Assembly (NCBI GenBank): GCA_964352855.1
Contig: CAYGTR010000070.1
Location: 1 to 8,866, forward strand
Reading direction: 5' to 3'
DNA: 8,866 bases
Origin: Litorimonas sp964352855
Lineage (GTDB): Bacteria; Pseudomonadota; Alphaproteobacteria; Caulobacterales; Maricaulaceae
The notes beneath the pieces were generated by a model, which did not search any database, was not told the origin of the DNA, and saw nothing but the letters and a program-made list of their open reading frames with translations. This document shows positions 1 to 5,681 of this stretch, one piece after another (within the stretch, counting starts at the first letter, position 1; each line of letters opens with the position of its first letter). Made by a program: the position numbers and the translations under genes.

Positions 1-53
1 GTGAAGGTGGCCGCACAGTCGGCGCAGGTGTCGTCTCAAAGATTACGCAGTAG
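1..53 (+). CDS. tuf: Elongation factor Tu, C-terminal end (partial)
   Basis: Only the last codons are present. Reading from base 3, the frame gives EGGRTVGAGVVSKITQ followed by TAG at 51-53; bases 1-2 (GT) fit the end of a CGT arginine codon, which would complete the REGGRTVGAGVV motif that closes EF-Tu domain 3. EF-Tu is the GTPase that delivers aminoacyl-tRNA to the ribosomal A site. The GTP-binding domain is outside the window. Location directly before rpsJ matches the str-operon/S10-operon junction (rpsL-rpsG-fusA-tuf-rpsJ) of many alphaproteobacteria, so fusA is probably further upstream (inference). The fragment is too short for the sequence alone to prove identity, but motif and position agree well. 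Confidence 0.93.
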   Translation, partial: EGGRTVGAGVVSKITQ

Positions 54-75
54 TCGTTTGTTAATTTAGTATTCA

Positions 76-101
76 GTTGGCGGGCATTAAGCGCCGCCAG
101 C
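76..101 (+). terminator. GC-rich hairpin between tuf and rpsJ; possible weak terminator or attenuator
   Basis: Bases 78-83 (TGGCGG) pair with 94-99 (CCGCCA). The stem extends outward by a T-G wobble (77/100) and G-C (76/101), and inward by G84-C92 and C85-G91 around a bulged G93, closing on the loop ATTAA (86-90). It is followed by an interrupted T-rich tail (TCGTTGTTTG, 103-112). The form suggests partial termination after tuf or attenuation before the S10 operon, but the T tract is broken by G residues, so read-through is likely. It could equally be an mRNA processing or stability element. Confidence 0.45.
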
Positions 102-135
102 ATCGTTGTTTGAAGCGTAAAGATTAGGCCCTGTT

Positions 136-450
136 ATGGACAGTCAAAATATTCGCATTCGGTTGAAAGCGTTCGACCACCGTATTCTCGACACCTCTAC
201 AAAAGAGATCGTGTCTACGGCTAAGCGTACTGGTGCTACAGTGCGTGGGCCAATTCCGCTGCCAACGCGTATTGAAAAGTTCACTGTAAACCGTTCACCG
301 CATGTGAACAAAAAATCGCGTGAGCAATTCGAAATTCGTACGCATAAGCGTATGCTCGACATCGTCGACCCAACACCACAGACAGTAGACGCGCTCATGA
401 AGCTCGATCTCGCGGCTGGTGTTGATGTTGAAATCAAGCTGGGAGCGTAA
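136..450 (+). CDS. rpsJ: 30S ribosomal protein S10 (NusE)
   Basis: The 104-residue product has the full S10 fold and usual length. The N-terminus IRIRLKAFDHRILD (residues 6-19), GPIPLPTRIEKFTVNRSPH (38-56) and the basic loop KKSREQFEIRTHKRMLD (59-75) are diagnostic. S10 sits in the 30S head and, as NusE, pairs with NusB in transcription antitermination and rRNA transcription; the 45-70 region is the NusB/ribosome-insertion loop by family knowledge. The MDSQNIRIRL start is typical of alphaproteobacteria. The ribosome binding site is poor: only AGG at 126-128, seven bases from the ATG. The gene lies 82 bases after tuf, and its stop is one base before rplC, whose Shine-Dalgarno (GGGAG, 441-445) is inside rpsJ. 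Confidence 0.99.
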   Translation: MDSQNIRIRLKAFDHRILDTSTKEIVSTAKRTGATVRGPIPLPTRIEKFTVNRSPHVNKKSREQFEIRTHKRMLDIVDPTPQTVDALMKLDLAAGVDVEIKLGA

Positions 451-451
451 A

Positions 452-1171
452 ATGTTGCGTTCAGGATTATTAGCTAAAAAATTAGGTATGACTCGCGTCT
501 ATGACGATGCGGGCAATCATATACCTGTAACTGTACTGTCTCTTGAGGGTTGCCAAGTTGTCGCTCACAAAACAAAAGCGCGCGACGGTTACACAGCTCT
601 TCAATTGGGTGCGGGTGAAGCGAAAGCAAAGCGTGTCTCTAAAGCTGAGCGCGAGCGTTTTGCAAAAGCGTCTGTCACACCGAAGAAAAAGCTTGTTGAA
701 TTTCGCATCGCGGAAGGTAACGAGATTGAAGTGGGTGCGGCTTTGTCTGCTGATCACTTCGTTCCGGGTCAAAAAGTAGATGCGGCTGGTATTACAGTGG
801 GTAAAGGTTTTGCCGGTGCGATGAAGCGCCATAACTTTGGTGGTCTTCGCGCAACGCATGGTGTGTCCATTTCGCATAGATCGCATGGTTCAACAGGCCA
901 GTGTCAGGATCCGGGTAAAGTCTTCAAAGGCAAAAAGATGGCGGGTCACATGGGTTCGGTTCGCAAGACAGTTCAAAATCTGGAAGTTGCCCGTGTCGAT
1001 GCGGATCAAGGTCTTGTTTTGATAAAAGGTGCAACACCGGGCTCTAAAGGGGCTTGGATCGAAATTCGTGACGCCGTCAAGGGCACGAAGGTCACTGACC
1101 TTCCATTGCCGGGTAAATTTACAACAGGTGCTACGGCGAAGGCTGAAGCGCCTAAGGCTGAGGAAGAATAG
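452..1171 (+). CDS. rplC: 50S ribosomal protein L3
   Basis: The 239-residue product begins MLRSGLLAKKLGMTRVY. A longer in-frame version starting at 419 exists, but 452 is chosen because GGGAG at 441-445 is spaced six bases away and the homologous N-terminus begins here. L3 is an early 50S assembly protein that binds 23S rRNA and sends a long loop toward the peptidyl-transferase centre. That loop is visible as GKGFAGAMKRHNFGG (118-131, approx.) and GQCQDPGKVFKGKKMAGHMG (149-168); the GQxQ glutamine is the site methylated by PrmB in E. coli by family knowledge. The C-terminus (about 222-239) is an Ala/Glu/Lys-rich tail, common in alphaproteobacterial L3. TAG is followed by TC and the rplD ATG. 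Confidence 0.99.
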   Translation: MLRSGLLAKKLGMTRVYDDAGNHIPVTVLSLEGCQVVAHKTKARDGYTALQLGAGEAKAKRVSKAERERFAKASVTPKKKLVEFRIAEGNEIEVGAALSADHFVPGQKVDAAGITVGKGFAGAMKRHNFGGLRATHGVSISHRSHGSTGQCQDPGKVFKGKKMAGHMGSVRKTVQNLEVARVDADQGLVLIKGATPGSKGAWIEIRDAVKGTKVTDLPLPGKFTTGATAKAEAPKAEEE

Positions 1172-1173
1172 TC

Positions 1174-1794
1174 ATGAAACTCGACGTTCAAACACTTGCC
1201 GGCAAGAAGTCAGGTTCCGTCGATCTCGACGACGCCGTCTTCGCGAATGAGCCGCGCAAAGATATTCTACACCGTATGGTGCGTTATCAATTGGCCAAAC
1301 GCCAAGCGGGAACTCATAAGGTGCAAGAGCGCGGCGAAGTCTCTAAGACGACAAAGCGTATTGGTAAGCAAAAGGGCGGAGGCACAGCACGTCATGGTAA
1401 CGGATCTGTCTCTCAGTTCCGCGGCGGTGCAAAGGCCCACGGCCCACGTGTTCGCTCACATGCGTTTGATCTTCCCAAGAAGGTGCGCGCTATGGCTTTG
1501 CGTCACGCTTTATCTGCTAAAGTTGCCTCTAAAGAGCTCATCATTATTGATGATGCCGTTACGGTATCGCCAAAGACTGCAGATTTGCGTAAGCAACTTG
1601 CAGGCTTAGGTGTCGTGAATGGTCTTATCGTTTCCGGTAGCGCTGTTGACGCTAACTTCGCCAAGGCAGCTAGCAACATTCCGAATTTGGATGTCGTGCC
1701 AAGCCAAGGTGCAAATGTATATGATATCTTGAAGCGTCACACACTTGTGTTGACAAAACAGGCTGTCGCAGATTTGGAGGCTCGCCTAAAATGA
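1174..1794 (+). CDS. rplD: 50S ribosomal protein L4
   Basis: This 206-residue protein has the conserved extended loop GKQKGGGTARHG (64-75) and FRGGAKAHGPRVRS (82-95), which reaches the peptide exit tunnel next to L22; changes here give macrolide resistance in other bacteria. The globular part includes DLPKKVRAMALRHALSAK (99-116) and a C-terminal region with NVYDILKRHTLVLT. L4 is an early assembly protein. In E. coli it also represses the S10 operon by binding the mRNA leader, but the short leader here leaves little room for that structure. The ribosome binding site is GAGGA at 1160-1164 inside rplC. It is the only gene here with a TGA stop, forced by the ATGA overlap with rplW. Confidence 0.99.
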   Translation: MKLDVQTLAGKKSGSVDLDDAVFANEPRKDILHRMVRYQLAKRQAGTHKVQERGEVSKTTKRIGKQKGGGTARHGNGSVSQFRGGAKAHGPRVRSHAFDLPKKVRAMALRHALSAKVASKELIIIDDAVTVSPKTADLRKQLAGLGVVNGLIVSGSAVDANFAKAASNIPNLDVVPSQGANVYDILKRHTLVLTKQAVADLEARLK

Positions 1795-2087
1795 GTGTAG
1801 CAGCCCGTCATTATGATACGGTGGTCTCTCCGATCATCACTGAGAAAACGACAATTATCTCTGAAAACAACCAGGTTGTTTTCGAGGTTCCGTTGAGTGC
1901 CTCTAAGCCAGAAATTAAAGAAGCTGTTGAACAGCTTTTCAAGGTTTCCGTTACGGCTGTGAACACGCTTCGTGTCAAAGGTAAAACTAAGCGCTTCCGG
2001 GGTCGCCCTGGTCGCCGCAATGATGTCAAGAAAGCCGTTGTTACGTTGAAAGACGGCGACAGCATCGACATCGCAACCGGACTGTAG
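1791..2087 (+). CDS. rplW: 50S ribosomal protein L23
   Basis: The 98-residue product is normal in length. It has the N-terminal SPIITEKTTIISENNQVVFEV segment and KGKTKRFRGRPGRRNDVKKA (63-82), the basic loop that contacts 23S rRNA near the tunnel exit. Glu18 in the ITEK motif corresponds by position to the E. coli L23 residue that docks trigger factor, so the chaperone/SRP docking surface seems intact (inference from motif alignment by eye). The start overlaps the rplD stop by four bases (ATGA, 1791-1794), indicating translational coupling. GGAGG at 1776-1780 lies ten bases upstream. The stop TAG runs directly into the rplB ribosome binding site. Confidence 0.99.
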   Translation: MSVAARHYDTVVSPIITEKTTIISENNQVVFEVPLSASKPEIKEAVEQLFKVSVTAVNTLRVKGKTKRFRGRPGRRNDVKKAVVTLKDGDSIDIATGL

Positions 2088-2097
2088 GTGAGAAGAG

Positions 2098-2931
2098 ATG
2101 GCTTTAAAGACATTTAATCCAACCAGCCCGTCGCGTCGTAATCTGGTTCAGGTTGATCGCACAGGCTTGCACAAGGGTCGCCCGGAAAAGTCATTGACCG
2201 AAGGTCTGACAAAAAAAGGGGGTCGTAACAATACAGGTCGCATCACAATGCGTCGCCAAGGTGGCGGACATAAGCGCCTATACCGTATGGTTGATTTCAA
2301 ACGCAGTAAGATCGATGTGGAAGCGACTGTTTTGCGTTTGGAGTATGATCCTAACCGGACAGCCTTTATCGCGCTTATTGAATATAAAGACGGCGAGAAG
2401 TCATATATTTTGGCACCGCAGCGTTTGGCTGAGGGCGACAAAGTTATTTCATCTACGAAAGCTGACGTTAAGCCGGGTAATACAATGCCACTTCGCGCCA
2501 TGCCTGTTGGAACAATCATCCACAATATCGAGCTCAAGCCCGGTAAAGGTGGCCAGATTGCGCGCTCAGCGGGCACCTATGCTCAGCTTGTTGGTCGCTC
2601 TGAAGGTTATGCTCAAATTCGTCTTAAGTCTGGCGAAATGCGTATGATTCACCAGGCATGTCTTGCAACTGTGGGTGCGGTTTCAAATCCGGATCACATG
2701 AATATCAACCTTGGTAAAGCTGGCCGTAAGCGCTGGTTAGGCAAACGTCCTTCGGTTCGCGGCGTCGCCATGAACCCGGTAGATCACCCGCATGGTGGTG
2801 GTGAAGGCCGGACTTCAGGTGGTCGTCACCCAGTGACGCCTTGGGGTAAGCCGACAAAGGGTGCGAAGACTCGTAAGAACAAGGCGACGGATAAATTTAT
2901 TATTCGTTCACGCCATAAGAAGAAGAAATAG
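2098..2931 (+). CDS. rplB: 50S ribosomal protein L2
   Basis: This 277-residue protein has standard L2 length and order: N-terminal arm with LTKKGGRNNTGRITMRRQGG (37-56), the OB-like and SH3-like RNA-binding body, and the C-terminal signature MNPVDHPHGGGEGRTSGGRH (225-244). His230 in that motif matches the histidine (His229 in E. coli) linked to peptidyl-transferase function. L2 sits under the peptidyl-transferase centre and forms bridge B7b with 16S rRNA. The N-terminus MALKTFNPTSPSRRNLVQVD is alphaproteobacterial in style. The ribosome binding site AGGTG (2086-2090) overlaps the rplW stop. An A7G5 run (2211-2222) encodes conserved Lys-Lys-Gly-Gly. Translation ends with tandem in-frame stops TAG TAG (2929-2934). 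Confidence 0.99.
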   Translation: MALKTFNPTSPSRRNLVQVDRTGLHKGRPEKSLTEGLTKKGGRNNTGRITMRRQGGGHKRLYRMVDFKRSKIDVEATVLRLEYDPNRTAFIALIEYKDGEKSYILAPQRLAEGDKVISSTKADVKPGNTMPLRAMPVGTIIHNIELKPGKGGQIARSAGTYAQLVGRSEGYAQIRLKSGEMRMIHQACLATVGAVSNPDHMNINLGKAGRKRWLGKRPSVRGVAMNPVDHPHGGGEGRTSGGRHPVTPWGKPTKGAKTRKNKATDKFIIRSRHKKKK

Positions 2932-2943
2932 TAGGATACCGCT

Positions 2944-3222
2944 ATGCCACGTTCAGTATGGAAAGGTCCGTTTGTTGACGGTTACCTGCTTAAAAAAGCC
3001 GAAGCGGCCCGCTCTGAGGGTCGTCATAAGCCAATCAAAACTTGGTCACGTCGTTCGACGATTATGCCAGGTTTTGTTGGCCTGACATTTCAGGTTCACA
3101 ACGGCCAGAAATTCATACCTGTTCTCGTTGATGAGGACATGGTGGGTCACAAGCTAGGTGAATTTGCGCCGACGCGTACTTATTACGGCCATACGGCCGA
3201 CAAAAAAGCCAAACGGAAGTAA
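2944..3222 (+). CDS. rpsS: 30S ribosomal protein S19
   Basis: The 92-residue product has the usual length. The N-terminus MPRSVWKGPFVDGYLLKKAE and the signature VGHKLGEFAPTRTYYGH (67-83) are diagnostic, with HKPIKTWSRRSTIMPGFVGL between them. S19 binds the 30S head with S13 and S14, contacts A- and P-site tRNA and forms bridges to L5. AGGA at 2933-2936 lies seven bases from the ATG and arises from the second stop of rplB. The last residues (KKAKRK) form a basic tail. rplV follows after five bases. Confidence 0.99.
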   Translation: MPRSVWKGPFVDGYLLKKAEAARSEGRHKPIKTWSRRSTIMPGFVGLTFQVHNGQKFIPVLVDEDMVGHKLGEFAPTRTYYGHTADKKAKRK

Positions 3223-3227
3223 AGACC

Positions 3228-3635
3228 ATGGCAAAGACAAAAAATCCACGTCGCGTTGGCGACAAAGAGGCTCGCGCCAAATTGCGCATGATCCGTATCA
3301 GCCCGCAAAAGCTGAACTTGGTTGCGCAATTAATTCGCGGTAAAAAGGTCGGTAAAGCTTTAGCTGATCTTGAGTTTTCGCATAAGCGTATCTCTGGCGA
3401 AGTGAAGAAAGTGCTAGAGAGCGCGATTGCCAATGCCGAGAATAATCACGGCCTGGACATCGATTCTTTGATCGTTTCTGAAGCTTATGTCGGTAAGAAT
3501 TTCGTGATGAAACGTTTCCGTGCCCGTGCACGTGGTCGTGGTGCGCGTATCTTGAAGCCATTCTCCGAGTTAACAATCGTTGTTCGCGAAGTTGAAGATA
3601 CACCCGAAGTTTCCGAAAAAAGTGAGGCCGCATAA
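3228..3635 (+). CDS. rplV: 50S ribosomal protein L22
   Basis: The product is 135 residues, longer than the roughly 110 of E. coli. The extra length lies in a basic N-terminal extension (MAKTKNPRRVGDKEARAK, 1-18), common in alphaproteobacteria, and a C-terminal acidic tail (about 121-135, EVEDTPEVSEKSEAA). The core has ISPQKLNLVAQLIRGKK (24-40) and AIANAENNHGLDID (67-79), plus the tunnel beta-hairpin VMKRFRARARGRGARILKP (93-111), which lines the peptide exit tunnel opposite L4 and is a site of macrolide resistance in other species. GGAAG at 3215-3219, in the end of rpsS, is the ribosome binding site. The TAA stop shares its last A with the rpsC ATG (TAATG, 3633-3637), a coupling overlap. Confidence 0.99.
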   Translation: MAKTKNPRRVGDKEARAKLRMIRISPQKLNLVAQLIRGKKVGKALADLEFSHKRISGEVKKVLESAIANAENNHGLDIDSLIVSEAYVGKNFVMKRFRARARGRGARILKPFSELTIVVREVEDTPEVSEKSEAA

Positions 3636-4375
3636 TGGGTCAGAAGATTAATCCAATTGGCCTGCGCCTCGGTATTAACCGGACTTGGTCATCACGCTGG
3701 TATGCAAATACGGCTGAATATGGTGATTTGCTTCATCAAGATCTCGCTATTCGTGCGTTCTTGATGGCAGAGCTGAAAAATGCGTCTGTCTCGCGTATTG
3801 TTATTGAGCGTCCACATAAAACGTGCCGCATCACAATTTACACGGCACGTCCGGGTGTTGTGATTGGTAAAAAAGGATCTGACATCGAAGTGCTTCGCAA
3901 GAAAGTCGCGTCGATGGTTGACGGCGAAGTCTTCATCAATCTTGTTGAGGTCCGTAAGCCGGAAGTTGACGCAAACCTTGTTGCTGACGGAATTGCGCAG
4001 CAGCTAGAGCGTCGTGTCTCTTTCCGTCGTGCCATGAAGCGCTCTATGCAGTCGGCTATGCGCATGGGTGCAAAGGGATGTAAGATTAAGCTTGGTGGTC
4101 GTCTCGGCGGTGCAGAAATTGCACGTGATGAGCAGTATCAAGAAGGGTCCGTGCCGCTTCACACGATGCGTGCGGACATCGATTACGGTGTTGCGCGTGC
4201 TATGACGGCAATGGGTATTATCGGTATTAAAGTTTGGATCAATAAAGGCGAGATCATGGAGCACGACCCGTATGCCCATGAGAAACGCATGACGCAGCAA
4301 GGCGATACACGCTCTCGCGGCGGAAATGATCGTGGTGGTGAACGCGGTGGACGTCGTCCTGCGCGCACCAATTAA
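3635..4375 (+). CDS. rpsC: 30S ribosomal protein S3
   Basis: This 246-residue protein starts MGQKINPIGLRLGINRTW. It carries a type II KH domain with the GKKG loop at 78-81 (VVIGKKGSDIEVLRKK) and the C-terminal S3 domain with KGCKIKLGGRLGGAEIAR (147-164). S3 lines the mRNA entry channel with S4 and S5 and takes part in mRNA helicase activity; basic residues around 126-136 (RRVSFRRAMKR) are the expected site. The tail from about 223 is Gly/Arg-rich (TRSRGGNDRGGERGGRRP), slightly longer than E. coli S3 and probably flexible. Start overlaps rplV by one base; GAGG at 3624-3627 lies seven bases upstream. Confidence 0.99.
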   Translation: MGQKINPIGLRLGINRTWSSRWYANTAEYGDLLHQDLAIRAFLMAELKNASVSRIVIERPHKTCRITIYTARPGVVIGKKGSDIEVLRKKVASMVDGEVFINLVEVRKPEVDANLVADGIAQQLERRVSFRRAMKRSMQSAMRMGAKGCKIKLGGRLGGAEIARDEQYQEGSVPLHTMRADIDYGVARAMTAMGIIGIKVWINKGEIMEHDPYAHEKRMTQQGDTRSRGGNDRGGERGGRRPARTN

Positions 4376-4392
4376 GATAGAGGCGAGACACA

Positions 4393-4806
4393 ATGTTACA
4401 GCCAAAACGCACCAAATTCCGTAAAGCCCATAAGGGTCGGATCAAGGGCACAGCCAAAGGCGGCACAGCGCTGACTTTTGGTTCTTATGGTCTTAAAGCC
4501 ATGGAGCCAGATCGTATCACAGCGCGTCAAATCGAGGCCACACGTCGTGCGATTACACGTCGCATGAAGCGTGCAGGTCGTGTCTGGATCCGCATCTTCC
4601 CTGATGTCCCTGTGACGAAAAAACCTACCGAAGTCCGTATGGGTAAGGGTAAGGGTTCTGTTGAATTCTGGGCGGCGAAAGTAAAGCCGGGCCGGATTAT
4701 GTTTGAAATTGACGGTGTCTCTGACGATGTTGCGCGTGAAGCGCTGCGTTTGGGTGCTGCAAAACTCCCCGTGAAGACGAAAATCGTCACACGTCCGGGT
4801 GAATAA
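4393..4806 (+). CDS. rplP: 50S ribosomal protein L16
   Basis: The 137-residue product is full length. The N-terminus MLQPKRTKFRKAHKGR, the segment TFGSYGLKAMEPDRITARQI (28-47) and RMGKGKGSVEFWAAKVKPG (82-100) identify L16, a late 50S assembly protein between the A site and the central protuberance that helps position A-site tRNA. Arg82 before MGKGKG corresponds to the arginine hydroxylated by RoxA/YcfD in E. coli; whether this organism modifies it cannot be seen here. The ribosome binding site GAGG (4380-4383) lies in the 17-base gap after rpsC. The gene ends with consecutive in-frame stops TAA TAG (4804-4809), the second forming part of the AGGAGG site for rpmC. Confidence 0.99.
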   Translation: MLQPKRTKFRKAHKGRIKGTAKGGTALTFGSYGLKAMEPDRITARQIEATRRAITRRMKRAGRVWIRIFPDVPVTKKPTEVRMGKGKGSVEFWAAKVKPGRIMFEIDGVSDDVAREALRLGAAKLPVKTKIVTRPGE

Positions 4807-4807
4807 T

Positions 4808-4813
4808 AGGAGG
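4808..4813 (+). promoter_or_regulatory. Consensus Shine-Dalgarno AGGAGG that decides the rpmC start
   Basis: This is a full AGGAGG, the strongest ribosome binding site in the window. Two adjacent ATG codons follow, at 4816 and 4819. The first is only two bases from the motif, too close for efficient initiation; the second is five bases away. This favours 4819 as the main start of rpmC. Confidence 0.8.
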
Positions 4814-4818
4814 CGATG

Positions 4819-5019
4819 ATGAAAGCTACTGACGTCAGAGCCATGAGTGCCGATGAACTTAGTGATAAGTTGCTAGAGCTTAAGAAAGAACAGTTTAATC
4901 TGCGCTTTCAAGAAGCCACCGGCCAATTAGAAAAGACCGCCCGCGTTCGCCAAGTGCGTCGTGACATTGCGCGCGTCAAAACAATTATGGCGGAATCAAA
5001 ATCCGCTAAGAAGGCTTAA
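4819..5019 (+). CDS. rpmC: 50S ribosomal protein L29
   Basis: The 66-residue product is small and largely helical, as expected for L29. The key signature is LKKEQFNLRFQEATGQLEKT (about 22-41), followed by ARVRQVRRDIARVKT. L29 lies at the peptide tunnel exit beside L23 and contributes to the docking site for trigger factor and SRP. I place the start at the second of two tandem ATGs (4816 and 4819), because it is better spaced from AGGAGG (4808-4813) and gives the family-typical MKA N-terminus; using 4816 adds only one methionine. rpsQ follows after 11 bases. Confidence 0.98.
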   Translation: MKATDVRAMSADELSDKLLELKKEQFNLRFQEATGQLEKTARVRQVRRDIARVKTIMAESKSAKKA

Positions 5020-5030
5020 GGTAGGTCGAG

Positions 5031-5261
5031 ATGCCAAAACGCGTACTCCAAGGCACGGTTGTGTCAGATAAAGGTGAAAAGACGGTTGTGGTCAAAGTTG
5101 AGCGCGCCTATCTGCATCCTTTATTAAAAAAGACGATTCGTCGTTCAAAGAATTATCACGCGCATGATGAAAAAAATGCGCACAAGGTTGGCGATACAGT
5201 TCGTATTATCGAATGTCCGCCGAAATCGAAACTCAAGCGGTGGGAAGTGGTCTCAGCGTAA
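5031..5261 (+). CDS. rpsQ: 30S ribosomal protein S17
   Basis: The 76-residue product is a single OB-fold protein, within the usual bacterial range. MPKRVLQGTVVSDKGEKTVV opens it, and the signature GDTVRIIECPPKSKLKRW (54-71) closes the fold. S17 is a primary 16S-binding protein in the 30S body, needed early in assembly. KKTIRRSKNYHAHDE (33-47) is the basic loop contacting 16S rRNA. AAGG/AGGT sequences at 5018-5026 supply the ribosome binding site. It is the last gene of the S10 block; its TAA stop (5259-5261) lies inside the left arm of a hairpin. Confidence 0.99.
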   Translation: MPKRVLQGTVVSDKGEKTVVVKVERAYLHPLLKKTIRRSKNYHAHDEKNAHKVGDTVRIIECPPKSKLKRWEVVSA

Positions 5262-5277
5262 GGCAATCGCCTTTACG
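5257..5277 (+). other. Imperfect hairpin at the S10/spc operon boundary
   Basis: AAGGC (5260-5264) pairs with GCCTT (5269-5273) across the loop AATC. After a bulged T5274, CGT (5257-5259) pairs with ACG (5275-5277), giving eight base pairs in all. The left arm contains the rpsQ stop codon. A pyrimidine-rich stretch follows (5278-5289, TTGTTCTCTCTC), but it is not a clean T tract. This could be a weak or conditional terminator, or a processing signal between the S10 and spc transcripts. I see no convincing sigma70-type promoter in the spacer. Confidence 0.45.
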
Positions 5278-5300
5278 TTGTTCTCTCTCATTTAAACAAG

Positions 5301-5310
5301 GAGACGTCTC
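5301..5310 (+). repeat. 10-bp perfect palindrome GAGACGTCTC before the rplN start
   Basis: The sequence is its own reverse complement and directly abuts the rplN ATG. Its left half is part of the Shine-Dalgarno AAGGAGA (5298-5304). Without a loop it cannot form a stable RNA hairpin, though two mRNA copies could pair. It may be coincidental. Confidence 0.6.
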
Positions 5311-5679
5311 ATGATTCAAATGCAGACAAACCTAGAAGTGGCCGATAACTCCGGCGCCCGTCGCGTTCAATGCATCAAGGTGCTTGGAGGCTCTAAGCGC
5401 CGCTATGCTCACGTTGGTGATGTTATTGTTGTTTCTGTCAAAGAAGCTATTCCACGTGGTAAAGTTAAAAAAGGCGATGTGCGTAAAGCAATTGTTGTAC
5501 GCGTTCGTAAAGATATACAGCGTCGTGATGGGTCTGTTATCCGCTTTGACGGCAATGCTGCTGTTATCATCAATAATAATAACGAGCCGATCGGCACACG
5601 TATTTTTGGCCCTGTTCCACGTGAACTTCGTGCGAAAAATCACATGAAGATCGTATCGCTCGCTCCAGAGGTGCTATAG
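5311..5679 (+). CDS. rplN: 50S ribosomal protein L14
   Basis: The 122-residue product matches the near-invariant L14 length. MIQMQTNLEVADNSGARRVQ opens it; GDVIVVSVKEAIPRGKVKKG (37-56) and GTRIFGPVPRELR (about 95-107) are diagnostic. L14 is a five-stranded barrel protein near L19 at the subunit interface, forming bridges B5 and B8 and serving as the docking site of the silencing factor RsfS. A run of four asparagines (codons at 5572-5583, AAT x3 then AAC) sits before EPIGTRIFGPV, where relatives usually have shorter Asn/Lys/Gln combinations. It is the first gene of the spc block, with a good site AAGGAG (5298-5303) after a 49-base spacer. The rplX ATG follows the TAG stop after two bases. Confidence 0.99.
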   Translation: MIQMQTNLEVADNSGARRVQCIKVLGGSKRRYAHVGDVIVVSVKEAIPRGKVKKGDVRKAIVVRVRKDIQRRDGSVIRFDGNAAVIINNNNEPIGTRIFGPVPRELRAKNHMKIVSLAPEVL

Positions 5680-5681
5680 TC

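Noticed and set aside
58..137. TTGTTA (58-63) and TTGAAG (110-115) as possible -35 boxes for an rpsJ promoter
   Set aside because: No matching -10 box at suitable spacing; the only candidate (TGTTAT, 132-137) overlaps the rpsJ start codon.
2211..2222. A7G5 homopolymer in rplB with an in-frame A AAA AAA heptamer, a possible frameshift site
   Set aside because: A -1 shift meets a TAA after three codons (2226-2228), and the bases simply encode the conserved Lys-Lys-Gly-Gly of L2. No downstream stimulatory structure was recognised.
2148..2576. Long open frame on the reverse strand inside rplB (142 codons), with similar ones inside rplC, rpsC and rplN
   Set aside because: They lie wholly opposite conserved ribosomal genes, have no recognisable domain or ribosome binding site, and look like by-products of codon bias in the real genes.
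2261..2647. Same-strand alternative-frame open stretch inside rplB (128 codons)
   Set aside because: It overlaps the core of L2, has no family resemblance, and its methionine start lacks a Shine-Dalgarno.
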